Origin: Oscillospiraceae bacterium
GTDB lineage: Bacteria; Bacillota; Clostridia; Oscillospirales; Acutalibacteraceae
DNA length: 64,000 nt
Reading direction: 5' to 3'
NCBI GenBank assembly: GCA_015066525.1
Contig: SVOG01000042.1
Location: forward strand, 20,207 to 84,206
Within the stretch, counting starts at the first letter, position 1, and each line of letters starts with the position of its first letter. The translations under genes and the position numbers were made by a program. Positions 28,497 through 36,898 of the stretch are shown here, in pieces. Under the pieces are notes generated by a model. It ran no database searches and was not told where the DNA came from. It was given only the letters and a program-made list of their open reading frames with translations.

Positions 28497-29822
28497 ATGG
28501 AAAAAGAAAGTTATATTAAAACGCAAATCGTCATCGTCGGCTCGGGTGTTGCCGGACTTTTCACAGCGCTCTGCCTCCCCGAGGACAAAGAGATTCTGAT
28601 TATCACCAAGGAGGACCTCAAGGACGCGGACTCCTATCTCGCGCAGGGCGGCGTCTGCGTGCTCAAAAGCGTAGACGACTATAACTGCTACTTCGAGGAC
28701 ACGATGAAGGCGGGACACTACGAAAACAATCCCGACGCGGTACGCGTAATGATTGAATCCTCCCCCGAAATCATCGGCACGCTGGTACAACTCGGCGTTC
28801 AATTTGACACCAATGACGGCGGCGAATTCGACTACACGCGCGAGGGCGCCCACCGTCAAAACAGAATTCTGCATTTCAAAGACGAAACGGGCAAACAGAT
28901 TACCGACACCCTGCTCGCCATCGCGATGCAGCGACCGAATATCACCTTCGTCACCCGCACCACGATGATTGACTTCATTGAGCGCGACAACGAGTGCTTT
29001 GGCATCGTCTGCGAGGACGAATACGGCGAGATGGGTGCGATTATTGCAAACGACATCATTCTCGCGACGGGCGGCATCGGCGGGCTCTTCCTCAATTCCA
29101 CGAATTTCCCGCATATCACGGGCGACTCCTTTGCGCTCAGCCTCAAGCACGGCGTTGAGCTGCAGGATATGAACTACATCCAGATTCACCCGACCACCCT
29201 TTACAGCAAGAAGAAGGGCAGGCGCTTCCTCATTAGCGAAAGTGTCCGCGGCGAGGGCGCTATCCTGCTCAACGAAAACGGCGAACGCTTCACGGACGAA
29301 CTCCAACCCCGCGATGTTGTCACGAACGCCATCGTCGAGGAAATGAAGAAATTTGGCACCGACCATGTGTATCTCACACTCCCGACTATGTCGAGCGAGG
29401 AGGCGGCAGAGCGTTTTCCCAACATCTACGAAGCGTGCAAGGAGGAAGGCTACGACCTCACGAAAGACCGCGTACCCGTCACCCCTGCGCAGCACTATAT
29501 GATGGGCGGTGTCAAGACGGATATCAACGGCGCGACCTCGATGAAACATCTCTGGGCAGTGGGCGAAACCGCCTGCAACGGCGTACACGGCAAGAACCGT
29601 CTCGCCTCCAACAGTCTGCTCGAGAGTCTCGTGTTCGCAAAGCGCGCGGCTGACTTAATCGGCGCTGACAAGAGCGAAAAAGGTGCCGATTTTCCCGAAG
29701 TTGACCTCGCATCCTACCCGAATAAAACCGAAATTCAGAAAGAGTTTAAGCAGCTCATTATGAATGAAATCAGAAGAAAGGACGAGCAGTTCTATGATAA
29801 ATGGTGTGACAATGAAAATTAA
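28497..29822 (+). CDS. nadB: L-aspartate oxidase
   Basis: IVIVGSGVAGLFTALCLP; SYLAQGGVCV; TPAQHYMMGGVKTDINGATSMKHLWAVGETACNGVHGKNRLASNSLLES. Confidence 0.93.
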   Translation: MEKESYIKTQIVIVGSGVAGLFTALCLPEDKEILIITKEDLKDADSYLAQGGVCVLKSVDDYNCYFEDTMKAGHYENNPDAVRVMIESSPEIIGTLVQLGVQFDTNDGGEFDYTREGAHRQNRILHFKDETGKQITDTLLAIAMQRPNITFVTRTTMIDFIERDNECFGIVCEDEYGEMGAIIANDIILATGGIGGLFLNSTNFPHITGDSFALSLKHGVELQDMNYIQIHPTTLYSKKKGRRFLISESVRGEGAILLNENGERFTDELQPRDVVTNAIVEEMKKFGTDHVYLTLPTMSSEEAAERFPNIYEACKEEGYDLTKDRVPVTPAQHYMMGGVKTDINGATSMKHLWAVGETACNGVHGKNRLASNSLLESLVFAKRAADLIGADKSEKGADFPEVDLASYPNKTEIQKEFKQLIMNEIRRKDEQFYDKWCDNEN

Positions 29823-30651
29823 TGTTGACGATTATATCATCAACACACTTAAAGAGGATATTACCAGCGAAGATGTGTCCACCAACGCCGTAATGCCGGA
29901 AAATAAAAACGGCAAAGCCGACCTCATCTGCAAGCAGGACGGTATCGTGTGCGGGCTCGATGTATTTGAGCGCACCTTTAAGATTCTTGATGATAATTCC
30001 CGCTTCGAAGCGAATTTTAAGGACGGCGACGCCGTAAAAAAAGGTGATTTAATCGGTGTCATCTACGGCGACATCAAAGCAATTCTCAGCGGCGAGCGCA
30101 CGGCGCTCAACTATCTGCAGAGAATGAGCGGTATCGCGACAATGACGCGTGAATATGTCAACGAGCTTGCGGGCTACAAGACAGTCCTGCTCGACACAAG
30201 AAAAACAACGCCGAATATGCGCCCCTTTGAAAAGCACGCGGTGACTGTCGGCGGCGCAACCAACCACCGCTACAACCTCTCCGACGGCGTCCTCCTCAAG
30301 GACAACCACATCGGCGCGGCAGGCTCGGTAACAAAAGCAATCAAAATGGCAAAGGCTTACGCCCCGTTTGTCAGAAAAATCGAGATTGAGACCGAGACGC
30401 TCGACCAGGTGCAGGAGGCAATCGACGCGGGCGCGGATATAATCATGCTCGATAATATGGACAACGACACGATGAGAAAAGCGGTCGAAATGATTGGCGG
30501 CAGAGCTGAGACCGAGTGCAGCGGAAACGTCAACAAGGCAAGGCTGAAGGAAATCGCCGAAATCGGTGTGGATTTCGTATCCTGCGGCGCACTCACCCAC
30601 TCGGCACCGATTATGGATGTGAGTCTGAAAAATCTCGCTCCGCTCGATTAG
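29812..30651 (+). CDS. nadC: Nicotinate-nucleotide pyrophosphorylase (carboxylating)
   Basis: LKEDITSEDVSTNAV; GERTALNYLQRMSGIATMTREYV; LLDTRKTTPNMRPFEKHAVTVGGATNHRYNLSDGVLLKDNH; overlaps the nadB end. Confidence 0.95.
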   Translation: MKINVDDYIINTLKEDITSEDVSTNAVMPENKNGKADLICKQDGIVCGLDVFERTFKILDDNSRFEANFKDGDAVKKGDLIGVIYGDIKAILSGERTALNYLQRMSGIATMTREYVNELAGYKTVLLDTRKTTPNMRPFEKHAVTVGGATNHRYNLSDGVLLKDNHIGAAGSVTKAIKMAKAYAPFVRKIEIETETLDQVQEAIDAGADIIMLDNMDNDTMRKAVEMIGGRAETECSGNVNKARLKEIAEIGVDFVSCGALTHSAPIMDVSLKNLAPLD

Positions 30652-30713
30652 CTAAGAGCTACAAGCTAAGAGCTAAGAGCTTGCGGTTTACTCGCTACGC
30701 TCAAACAATTATT
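30651..30713. repeat. Heptamer repeat (GCTAAGA)n plus CTCGCTACGCTC core, between nadC and the IolB-like gene
   Basis: GCTAAGA GCTACAA GCTAAGA GCTAAGA at 30651-30678, then ...TTTACTCGCTACGCTCAAACAATT. Confidence 0.7.
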
Positions 30714-30727
30714 TTAAGGAGATAACT

Positions 30728-31501
30728 ATGTTGTATAAACCGAACTATGACGAAAACGGAAAAAAAGTACTGTGCGAAATGAACGGCGTCAACGCCGATA
30801 TGCTGATGGATATCTATGTCAAGAAACTCGCAAAAGGCGAGGTACTCGACATCGATGAAACCGAAAACGAGACAGCGATTCTACTGCTCTCGGGCAAGGT
30901 GAATTTCCACATCGGCGACACGATTGACGAGACCTGCGCGCGCGAAAATCCGTTTCAGAAAACGCCCTACGCCGTGCACTTTTCCCACGGCACGCACGGT
31001 GTCGTAACGGCGCTCGAGGACAGCGAAGTGCTCGTGCAGATGACCGATAACGACAGAACCTGGGAGCCGCAGTTTTATAACCCCGAAAACTGCCTCTATC
31101 AGCACTTTGGCAAGGGACAGTGGGACGGCACGGGATACCGCATCGTATCCACCATGTTTGACCTCGAAAACGCACCGTACTCCAATATGGTTATGGGCGA
31201 GGTGTTTAACCAGCAGGGCCGCTGGTCCTCCTACCCGCCGCACCATCACCCGCAGCCGGAACTGTATTATTATCAGTTCAACCCGTCGCAGGGATTCGGC
31301 GCAGGATTCGAGGGCGACACCCCCTATAAGACTGAGAACGGCACCTGCCTTTGCATCCGCGGCGGCAACGCTCACCAACAGGTAACCGCTCCGATGTACG
31401 AGATGTACTATGTGTGGCTCATCCGTCATCTCGACGGCGACCCGTGGGAGAAAACGAGAATCAACGACCCCGACCACGAATGGATACTGGACGCTGAATA
31501 A
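30728..31501 (+). CDS. iolB: 5-deoxy-glucuronate isomerase (IolB-like)
   Basis: Bicupin; GRWSSYPPHHHPQPELYYYQFNPSQGFG; YEMYYVWLIRHLDGDPW. Confidence 0.85.
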   Translation: MLYKPNYDENGKKVLCEMNGVNADMLMDIYVKKLAKGEVLDIDETENETAILLLSGKVNFHIGDTIDETCARENPFQKTPYAVHFSHGTHGVVTALEDSEVLVQMTDNDRTWEPQFYNPENCLYQHFGKGQWDGTGYRIVSTMFDLENAPYSNMVMGEVFNQQGRWSSYPPHHHPQPELYYYQFNPSQGFGAGFEGDTPYKTENGTCLCIRGGNAHQQVTAPMYEMYYVWLIRHLDGDPWEKTRINDPDHEWILDAE

Positions 31502-31502
31502 G

Positions 31503-32171
31503 ATGCAATATAAATACGAAATGCACTGCCACACCAAGATGGTGAGTCAGTGCGGACAGGTGGAACCCGAGGAAGTGGTGAAACTCTATAAAGAAAAGGG
31601 TTACAGCGGTATCGTTGTGACCGAGCATTACTCCCCGCTCACCTACGGACTCGACAGTTATTACAAACCCGAACGGCGCATCCATTTCTACCTTTCCTCC
31701 TATCGTAAGATGAAGGAGTACGAGGACGAGAATTTCAAGGTGTTCCTCGGAATGGAACTGCGCCACTACGCCACCGCAAACGACTATCTCATTTACGGTG
31801 TAACGGAGGAGTGGTTGCTGGGGCAAAGCAATCTGATGCTCCTCTTTGAGCGCAGTATGTATAAAAAAATGCACGAGGCAGGTTTCCTCGTGTATCAGGC
31901 GCATCCGTTTCGCCCGTTTATCCGCCGCTGCAACCCGAAATATGTGGACGGTATTGAAATCTATAACGGCAAAACGGACAGATACCGTAACTATAAAGCA
32001 CTTAACTGGGCAGCGACGCATAAGAAGCTGATGATTTCAGGCTCGGACTTCCACGAGAAAGAGCACCTTGCCCGCGGCGGTATCATCACGACGCGCCCGA
32101 TTAAAGACAACGCCGACCTCGTCAGAATCCTCAAGGCGCAGGATTTTGAAATGATACGGACTTTTGACTAA
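31503..32171 (+). CDS. PHP domain-containing protein
   Basis: MQYKYEMHCHTKMVSQCGQVEPEEVVKLYKEKGYSGIVVTEHYSP; ISGSDFHEKEH. Confidence 0.85.
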   Translation: MQYKYEMHCHTKMVSQCGQVEPEEVVKLYKEKGYSGIVVTEHYSPLTYGLDSYYKPERRIHFYLSSYRKMKEYEDENFKVFLGMELRHYATANDYLIYGVTEEWLLGQSNLMLLFERSMYKKMHEAGFLVYQAHPFRPFIRRCNPKYVDGIEIYNGKTDRYRNYKALNWAATHKKLMISGSDFHEKEHLARGGIITTRPIKDNADLVRILKAQDFEMIRTFD

Positions 32172-32182
32172 TATCCAACACG

Positions 32183-32218
32183 AAAAAATGTGTAAGGCAT
32201 ATGCCTTACACATTTTTT
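32183..32218. terminator. 36-bp perfect palindromic bidirectional terminator that includes the last codons of the lipase
   Basis: AAAAAATGTGTAAGGCATATGCCTTACACATTTTTT. Confidence 0.85.
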
Positions 32219-33684
32219 ATATGCTGCTTTTCGTCCGTTTGGATAAACTGAGAAAAGCCGTATTTCTTTTTCACCGATTTCACGCTGAGTTTTTCGCGAC
32301 GGACAATCATTTTTGCAAGCAGTTTCGTCGCCTGCGTGTTATAGCGATAGAGCCCGTGCGACGCATATTTCACAAACCAGGTATTATCGGGCAGGGTACA
32401 GGTCGACGCGTCGATAATCTTATCGGGCGAGACATATCTTCCCTTACTCTTCAACTTCTTGCCGTACTGCGCCACGGTAGCACCCGCCGACGCATATTTT
32501 GTGTCGATAATGAGGTCGGTATGGTTATTCGTCTTGGAGGTGAGCGGCAGTGCGCGGGTGCCGTAATTGGCGATAATCATCACATCGGCGCCGTGCTGCT
32601 TCACCCACTTGAGATTGCGCTTAAATCTGCCCTGTATCTTATGATAACGGGTGATTTTCCGATACAGTCCGCTCTTTTTATCGAGAATGCCGAGTTTGCT
32701 CATCTGCTTGACACAGGCGTCAAATTCGCCGTAAGGAATGCACTCCCACGGGGACGGGCAGTTCGTCATCCATGGTTTCAGCGCCGTGAGATAGAATTTT
32801 TTGCGCATCTTCGGGTTATGCGCGACTTCTCGGTTGAGTTTCTCTACGGCGGTACCGATACGGGCATCGCCGAGCGCGAGAATCGCACGAATCGTATCGC
32901 GCTGCGCACCGCCCTCAAAGGCGGTCTCAAGGTGTTTCAGATAGGAGAGCACACTCTTCTTGTCCATCGTGAAATCGAGACGGAACAGGCGTGCCGTATC
33001 CAGTCCGAGCTGCGCACCGTTGAGAAAGACGTAGCGCGCGACATCCTGCTTTTCCTTATACGCGTCCATATAGGCGCTGATGACCGCACCGCCGAGCGAC
33101 ATACCGACAATGGTAACTTTCTTTGCGCCCGTCTGCTTCTTCACCGCGACGACGAGTTTTCGCAGTTGCTTCGCCGTCTCGTGTACATCGAGTCGCCAGT
33201 CATAATTAAATGCGTAAAGATTCTTTGCACCGATAAGGTCGCGCATCTGCTTGGCAAAGGAATTAATCGAAAAATTGCGTAGTTCGAAATACGCGGGGTG
33301 GTATTTCAGCGAGTCGTCCCACGCGCAGTCAATGCCCTGCCCCGGCTGGGGATTACCGTCGGGGGTGCAGTTAAATCCCGTCGCGCCGAGAATTTTGCCG
33401 AGTGCGGCAAAGAGTTTATCGTAGTTCACCTTACGCCCCTTGTCGAGGAGCTTGAGCGCTTCCTGCATCACGGTCGGATTTCTCAGCATCGCCGATGTAT
33501 CGAGTCCGTACTGGGCAATCATACTCTCGTTTTCGGTGCCGAAATTGTTAAACAAATCGCTGCCGCCGAGTCCGTGCATCACGATGACGGGGGTGACCTT
33601 TTCCTTGGCAAACGCGACGCTTGCCGATGAGAAAACCGTCACAAAGGCGAGGAGAACACAGAGGATTTTTCCTAATCTTTTCAT
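32206..33684 (-). CDS. Secreted LCAT-like lipase/acyltransferase (alpha/beta hydrolase)
   Basis: Signal peptide MKRLGKILCVLLAFVTVFSSASVAFA; VIVMHGLGGSDLFNN; NLYAFNYDWRLDVHETAKQLRKLV; VTIVGMSLGGAVISAY. Confidence 0.85.
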   Translation of the reverse strand: MKRLGKILCVLLAFVTVFSSASVAFAKEKVTPVIVMHGLGGSDLFNNFGTENESMIAQYGLDTSAMLRNPTVMQEALKLLDKGRKVNYDKLFAALGKILGATGFNCTPDGNPQPGQGIDCAWDDSLKYHPAYFELRNFSINSFAKQMRDLIGAKNLYAFNYDWRLDVHETAKQLRKLVVAVKKQTGAKKVTIVGMSLGGAVISAYMDAYKEKQDVARYVFLNGAQLGLDTARLFRLDFTMDKKSVLSYLKHLETAFEGGAQRDTIRAILALGDARIGTAVEKLNREVAHNPKMRKKFYLTALKPWMTNCPSPWECIPYGEFDACVKQMSKLGILDKKSGLYRKITRYHKIQGRFKRNLKWVKQHGADVMIIANYGTRALPLTSKTNNHTDLIIDTKYASAGATVAQYGKKLKSKGRYVSPDKIIDASTCTLPDNTWFVKYASHGLYRYNTQATKLLAKMIVRREKLSVKSVKKKYGFSQFIQTDEKQHIKNV

Positions 33685-33703
33685 AACACTTTCCTAATAA
33701 AAT

Positions 33704-33724
33704 ACTGCCCCGAAACGGGGCAGT
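33704..33724 (-). terminator. GC-rich terminator hairpin
   Basis: ACTGCCCCGAAACGGGGCAGT followed on the minus strand by an AT-rich tract. Confidence 0.6.
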
Positions 33725-33733
33725 GTTTTTAAT

Positions 33734-34723
33734 TTACTGAGCGAGATAGAGCGGACGGGTGCTGATGTTGGTATTGTCCACATACCAGCTTCTGCCGATT
33801 TTTACGACGAAAACCGTCTGAGTTAAATCAATCTTGCCGCTCTCATCCTTAACGGCTACGGTAACCTCGGCAACCGACTCAATCTCATCTGCGTGATTGA
33901 GTGCTGCGAAGGTATCGACCATAGCGGTCTTGTTTTTATTTTTCTCATCCACATCGGTAACGCCGAGTGCGTCAGCGCGACCCTCGCCGCTCTCTGCAAC
34001 GGGAGTAATGCGCGCCTTGTACTGCTCTACGTAAGCCTTCGTTTCGTCAGCCGTGTATTCCTTGCAGTCGGTAACGGTGCAGGTGATTTTATAATCCTTG
34101 CCGAGCATCTTCTGATAAGCGCCCTGTGTCGCCTCGGCGAGGACGGTCTTATTATCCGCTGCGAGCACCTCTTCGGTACCGGTCAGGGAGTCGGCATAGG
34201 TCTGGACATTCGCCTCGAGCGCGCCGAACATATACTCCATACTCATATACTCGTCACCGTAAACCGCGTGTCTTACCTCAACGAGTTTGTCGAAGTACTT
34301 GGTGAACATACTGTCATAATCGTCCCAGCCGTAAGTCTTGAGGAGTTCTACATAGTAATCGTACATCGTCGAATAAACCGTGTCGATTGCCTTTTGCTCT
34401 TCCTCATTACCCTTGCCGACGAAGTCAGCCTGCTTCACATCGTCGCCGTCATTCACATAGGCAATCATATACGCCTTGCGGATGAAGTCGCCGTACTTCA
34501 GTTTACCGTTTTTGGAAACGAGGGTGGTCTTATAGGAATTGTAGCCGTCGCCCGTCTGGACAATACCGTCGACATAAGACTGCGCGACCTTTTCAGGGGA
34601 GAAAGCAGTGTATCTTGTCGTGTAAGCGAAGATAGTCAGCAAGACAAGAACGACTGCCATTACAATGCCGACACACACGGCATAAGCACCGGGTCTGAAG
34701 CCCTTCTTTTCTTTATCAGCCAT
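33734..34723 (-). CDS. Hypothetical membrane-anchored protein
   Basis: Single N-terminal TM (YAVCVGIVMAVVLVLLTIFAYTT) and extracytoplasmic domain; immediately follows the MFS gene. Confidence 0.65.
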   Translation of the reverse strand: MADKEKKGFRPGAYAVCVGIVMAVVLVLLTIFAYTTRYTAFSPEKVAQSYVDGIVQTGDGYNSYKTTLVSKNGKLKYGDFIRKAYMIAYVNDGDDVKQADFVGKGNEEEQKAIDTVYSTMYDYYVELLKTYGWDDYDSMFTKYFDKLVEVRHAVYGDEYMSMEYMFGALEANVQTYADSLTGTEEVLAADNKTVLAEATQGAYQKMLGKDYKITCTVTDCKEYTADETKAYVEQYKARITPVAESGEGRADALGVTDVDEKNKNKTAMVDTFAALNHADEIESVAEVTVAVKDESGKIDLTQTVFVVKIGRSWYVDNTNISTRPLYLAQ

Positions 34724-34725
34724 TA

Positions 34726-36318
34726 CTACCCCTCCTTACTTTCAAGTTGCTCGCCGTTTTCATTCGCCTCTACTGCCTGCGCCTCTACTGCCTCGGCAAC
34801 CTCTTCGACAACGGATGTATCATCATTGTCAGCGGCGCCTTCGGCTGCTCTCTTTTCCGCAAGAGCAGCAGTGATTCTGTCCTTCTTCTCGCCTACCATA
34901 TCGTAGAAGAGAATCGGTACGAACTGAAGCACAACGAAAATAGCGGGGATAATCGTATAAATTGCGAGGAATTTATTGAGCGTTGCGTCCGTCTGGGTTG
35001 CGTAAGCGATATTGGCACTCTTGGAGAACTGATAGCCCGACCAGGTGTAAACAAGGAACGGAGCAAAATACTTCGTGCCTGCCGACGCAATCTTGGAAAA
35101 CAGACCGTAGCCCGCATATGCAAGACCTTCCTGGCGCTTGCCCGTCTTGTATTCCATCTCGTCAACGCAGTCCGCAATCATAATATTCGGCGTTACGTTC
35201 GTATTACCGTGCTGAATGCCGCAGAAGAAGTTGAGGATAAGGAACGGAACGATAAGCGTGCTGTTAAAGCCGATACCGCGCGATACGAAGTAAAGAATCG
35301 CGAGCGAGGTAGCGCCGTAGCAGCAGAAGAGGATAAAGGTCTTCTTGGTGGAGAACTTCTTAAGTACAAAGTTTACGAGCAGCGTACCGACCGCCGTACC
35401 GATACCCATCGGGAGCATCAGCGCGAGCTTCAGTCCCTTGGAACCGAGGAGATAAACGGCGATATAAAGCGATACCGTACCGTAAACGCCACGTCCGAAA
35501 CCGCAGAGTTTGGTAAGCGATACCATCAGAAGGTTTTTATTGGTAAATACGAGTTTGATGGACTCGATAAGCGAAACCTTCTCGGTGGTGTACGGAACAC
35601 GCTCCTTATTATTCGCGAAGAAAATCATCACGAAGATAATCATACCGAGCGCGCAGACCGCGGTGGAGATAATCAGGTCGAGACCCTGACCTTCCGCATT
35701 CTTGTACTGCTGCTGACCCATCAGTGCCTTCATAATTGCGGGCACAACGATGATGATAACCTGACCGCCCGACTGTCCGACGGAGCGCAGGAAGGACGCA
35801 ATGGAAATCGCGCTCGACCTTTCCTTGGGATTCGGTGAGCAGAGCGCGCCGAAGCAGTTTGACGGTGATTCCACCGCGCACGAAACCGCCGTATACAGCG
35901 CATAAATCACAAACATCCAGATGGTCGCGAAAGTAAAGTTATTGGTATTCGGTGCGACAAATACGAGCATTGCGATAATCGCAAGCGGAATCGCGCCGAA
36001 ACCTACCCAAGGCTTTACCTTACCGAGCGGCGTTCTCGTTCGGTCGACGAGAATACCGATAACCAGTTCCATCACTGCGCCGACAACGCCTGCCACACCG
36101 AAAACGGATGCGACAACCGATGCCAGTTTCGCAGAATCGAAACCCTGACCCTTGAAGGCGAAGTCAGCAAAGAAGGTCATCGTATAATCGGGCATCCAGC
36201 CGGTGAGCAATGCGACACCGAAGAGTCCGATACCAAAGGTGACAATCTCGGATGGCTTCATATACTTCTTTTCCGCCGGTGCAGCCGATACCGCAGCGGC
36301 GGCTTTCTTTTTAGCCAT
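34726..36318 (-). CDS. MFS transporter, GPH type (paralogue of 17677-19119)
   Basis: GILVDRTRTPLGKVKPWVGFGAIPLAI; DCVDEMEYKTGKRQEGLAYAGYGLFSKI; MVGEKKDRITAALAEKR. Confidence 0.86.
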   Translation of the reverse strand: MAKKKAAAAVSAAPAEKKYMKPSEIVTFGIGLFGVALLTGWMPDYTMTFFADFAFKGQGFDSAKLASVVASVFGVAGVVGAVMELVIGILVDRTRTPLGKVKPWVGFGAIPLAIIAMLVFVAPNTNNFTFATIWMFVIYALYTAVSCAVESPSNCFGALCSPNPKERSSAISIASFLRSVGQSGGQVIIIVVPAIMKALMGQQQYKNAEGQGLDLIISTAVCALGMIIFVMIFFANNKERVPYTTEKVSLIESIKLVFTNKNLLMVSLTKLCGFGRGVYGTVSLYIAVYLLGSKGLKLALMLPMGIGTAVGTLLVNFVLKKFSTKKTFILFCCYGATSLAILYFVSRGIGFNSTLIVPFLILNFFCGIQHGNTNVTPNIMIADCVDEMEYKTGKRQEGLAYAGYGLFSKIASAGTKYFAPFLVYTWSGYQFSKSANIAYATQTDATLNKFLAIYTIIPAIFVVLQFVPILFYDMVGEKKDRITAALAEKRAAEGAADNDDTSVVEEVAEAVEAQAVEANENGEQLESKEG

Positions 36319-36441
36319 AAAGAAACCCCTTTTCTAAATATATTCAATTAATTATATCAAATAATATTAGGTAATACAAGTAATTATTTACATATTAATT
36401 GCATTTTTTTATATATTTTATGGCAAATTAAACAAAAAAGA

Positions 36442-36458
36442 GGGCGGAAATTCCGCCC
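36442..36458 (-). terminator. Hairpin after the Rrf2 gene
   Basis: GGGCGGAAATTCCGCCC followed on the minus strand by CTCTTTTTTG. Confidence 0.6.
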
Positions 36459-36471
36459 CCACATGAAATAC

Positions 36472-36870
36472 TCAGAATAAATCCGCCAGCGTTTTGGAAT
36501 TGAGGAAGTCCATAATGACCTCGTTGAGCTCGTTCCACATCGGTCGCGTGAGACAGGAACCCGCCTTAGAGCACTCCTGCTCACAGTCAACACAGGCGAC
36601 GGGAGCGAGCGATTTTTCGGTCAGTATCAGAATTTCGCCGACTTTGTACTCGCAAATCTTACGGTTCAGTTTATAGCCGCCGCTCTTGCCGCGGGCACTG
36701 TCGACCAGTCCGCCCTTAGAGAGTTTGGCGATAATCGCCTCGAGATATTTCATACTGATTTCCTGGCGTTCGGAAATATCCTTGAGCGAAATATAGGTGT
36801 CCTCCCCGCTGTGCTGCGCGAGGTCGAGCATAATGCTCAGGGCGTATCTGCCCTTGGTTGAAATCATCAT
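36472..36870 (-). CDS. Rrf2 family transcriptional regulator
   Basis: MMISTKGRYALSIMLDLAQHSGEDTYISLKDISERQEISMKYLEAIIAKLSKGGLVDSARGKSGGYKL; three Cys (CVDCEQEC). Confidence 0.92.
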   Translation of the reverse strand: MMISTKGRYALSIMLDLAQHSGEDTYISLKDISERQEISMKYLEAIIAKLSKGGLVDSARGKSGGYKLNRKICEYKVGEILILTEKSLAPVACVDCEQECSKAGSCLTRPMWNELNEVIMDFLNSKTLADLF

Positions 36871-36898
36871 AGCTTTTCTCCTGACAGTGGTATTAGGG

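Noticed and set aside
29764-29822. Frameshift between nadB and nadC
   Set aside because: It is a normal 11-bp gene overlap; nadC has its own ATG at 29812 and both proteins look complete
31503-32171. CpsB-type tyrosine phosphatase partner of the EPS kinase
   Set aside because: It is a PHP-domain protein, but it lies 15 kb away, beside nadC/iolB, and its N-terminus reads as a generic PHP hydrolase; function not assignable
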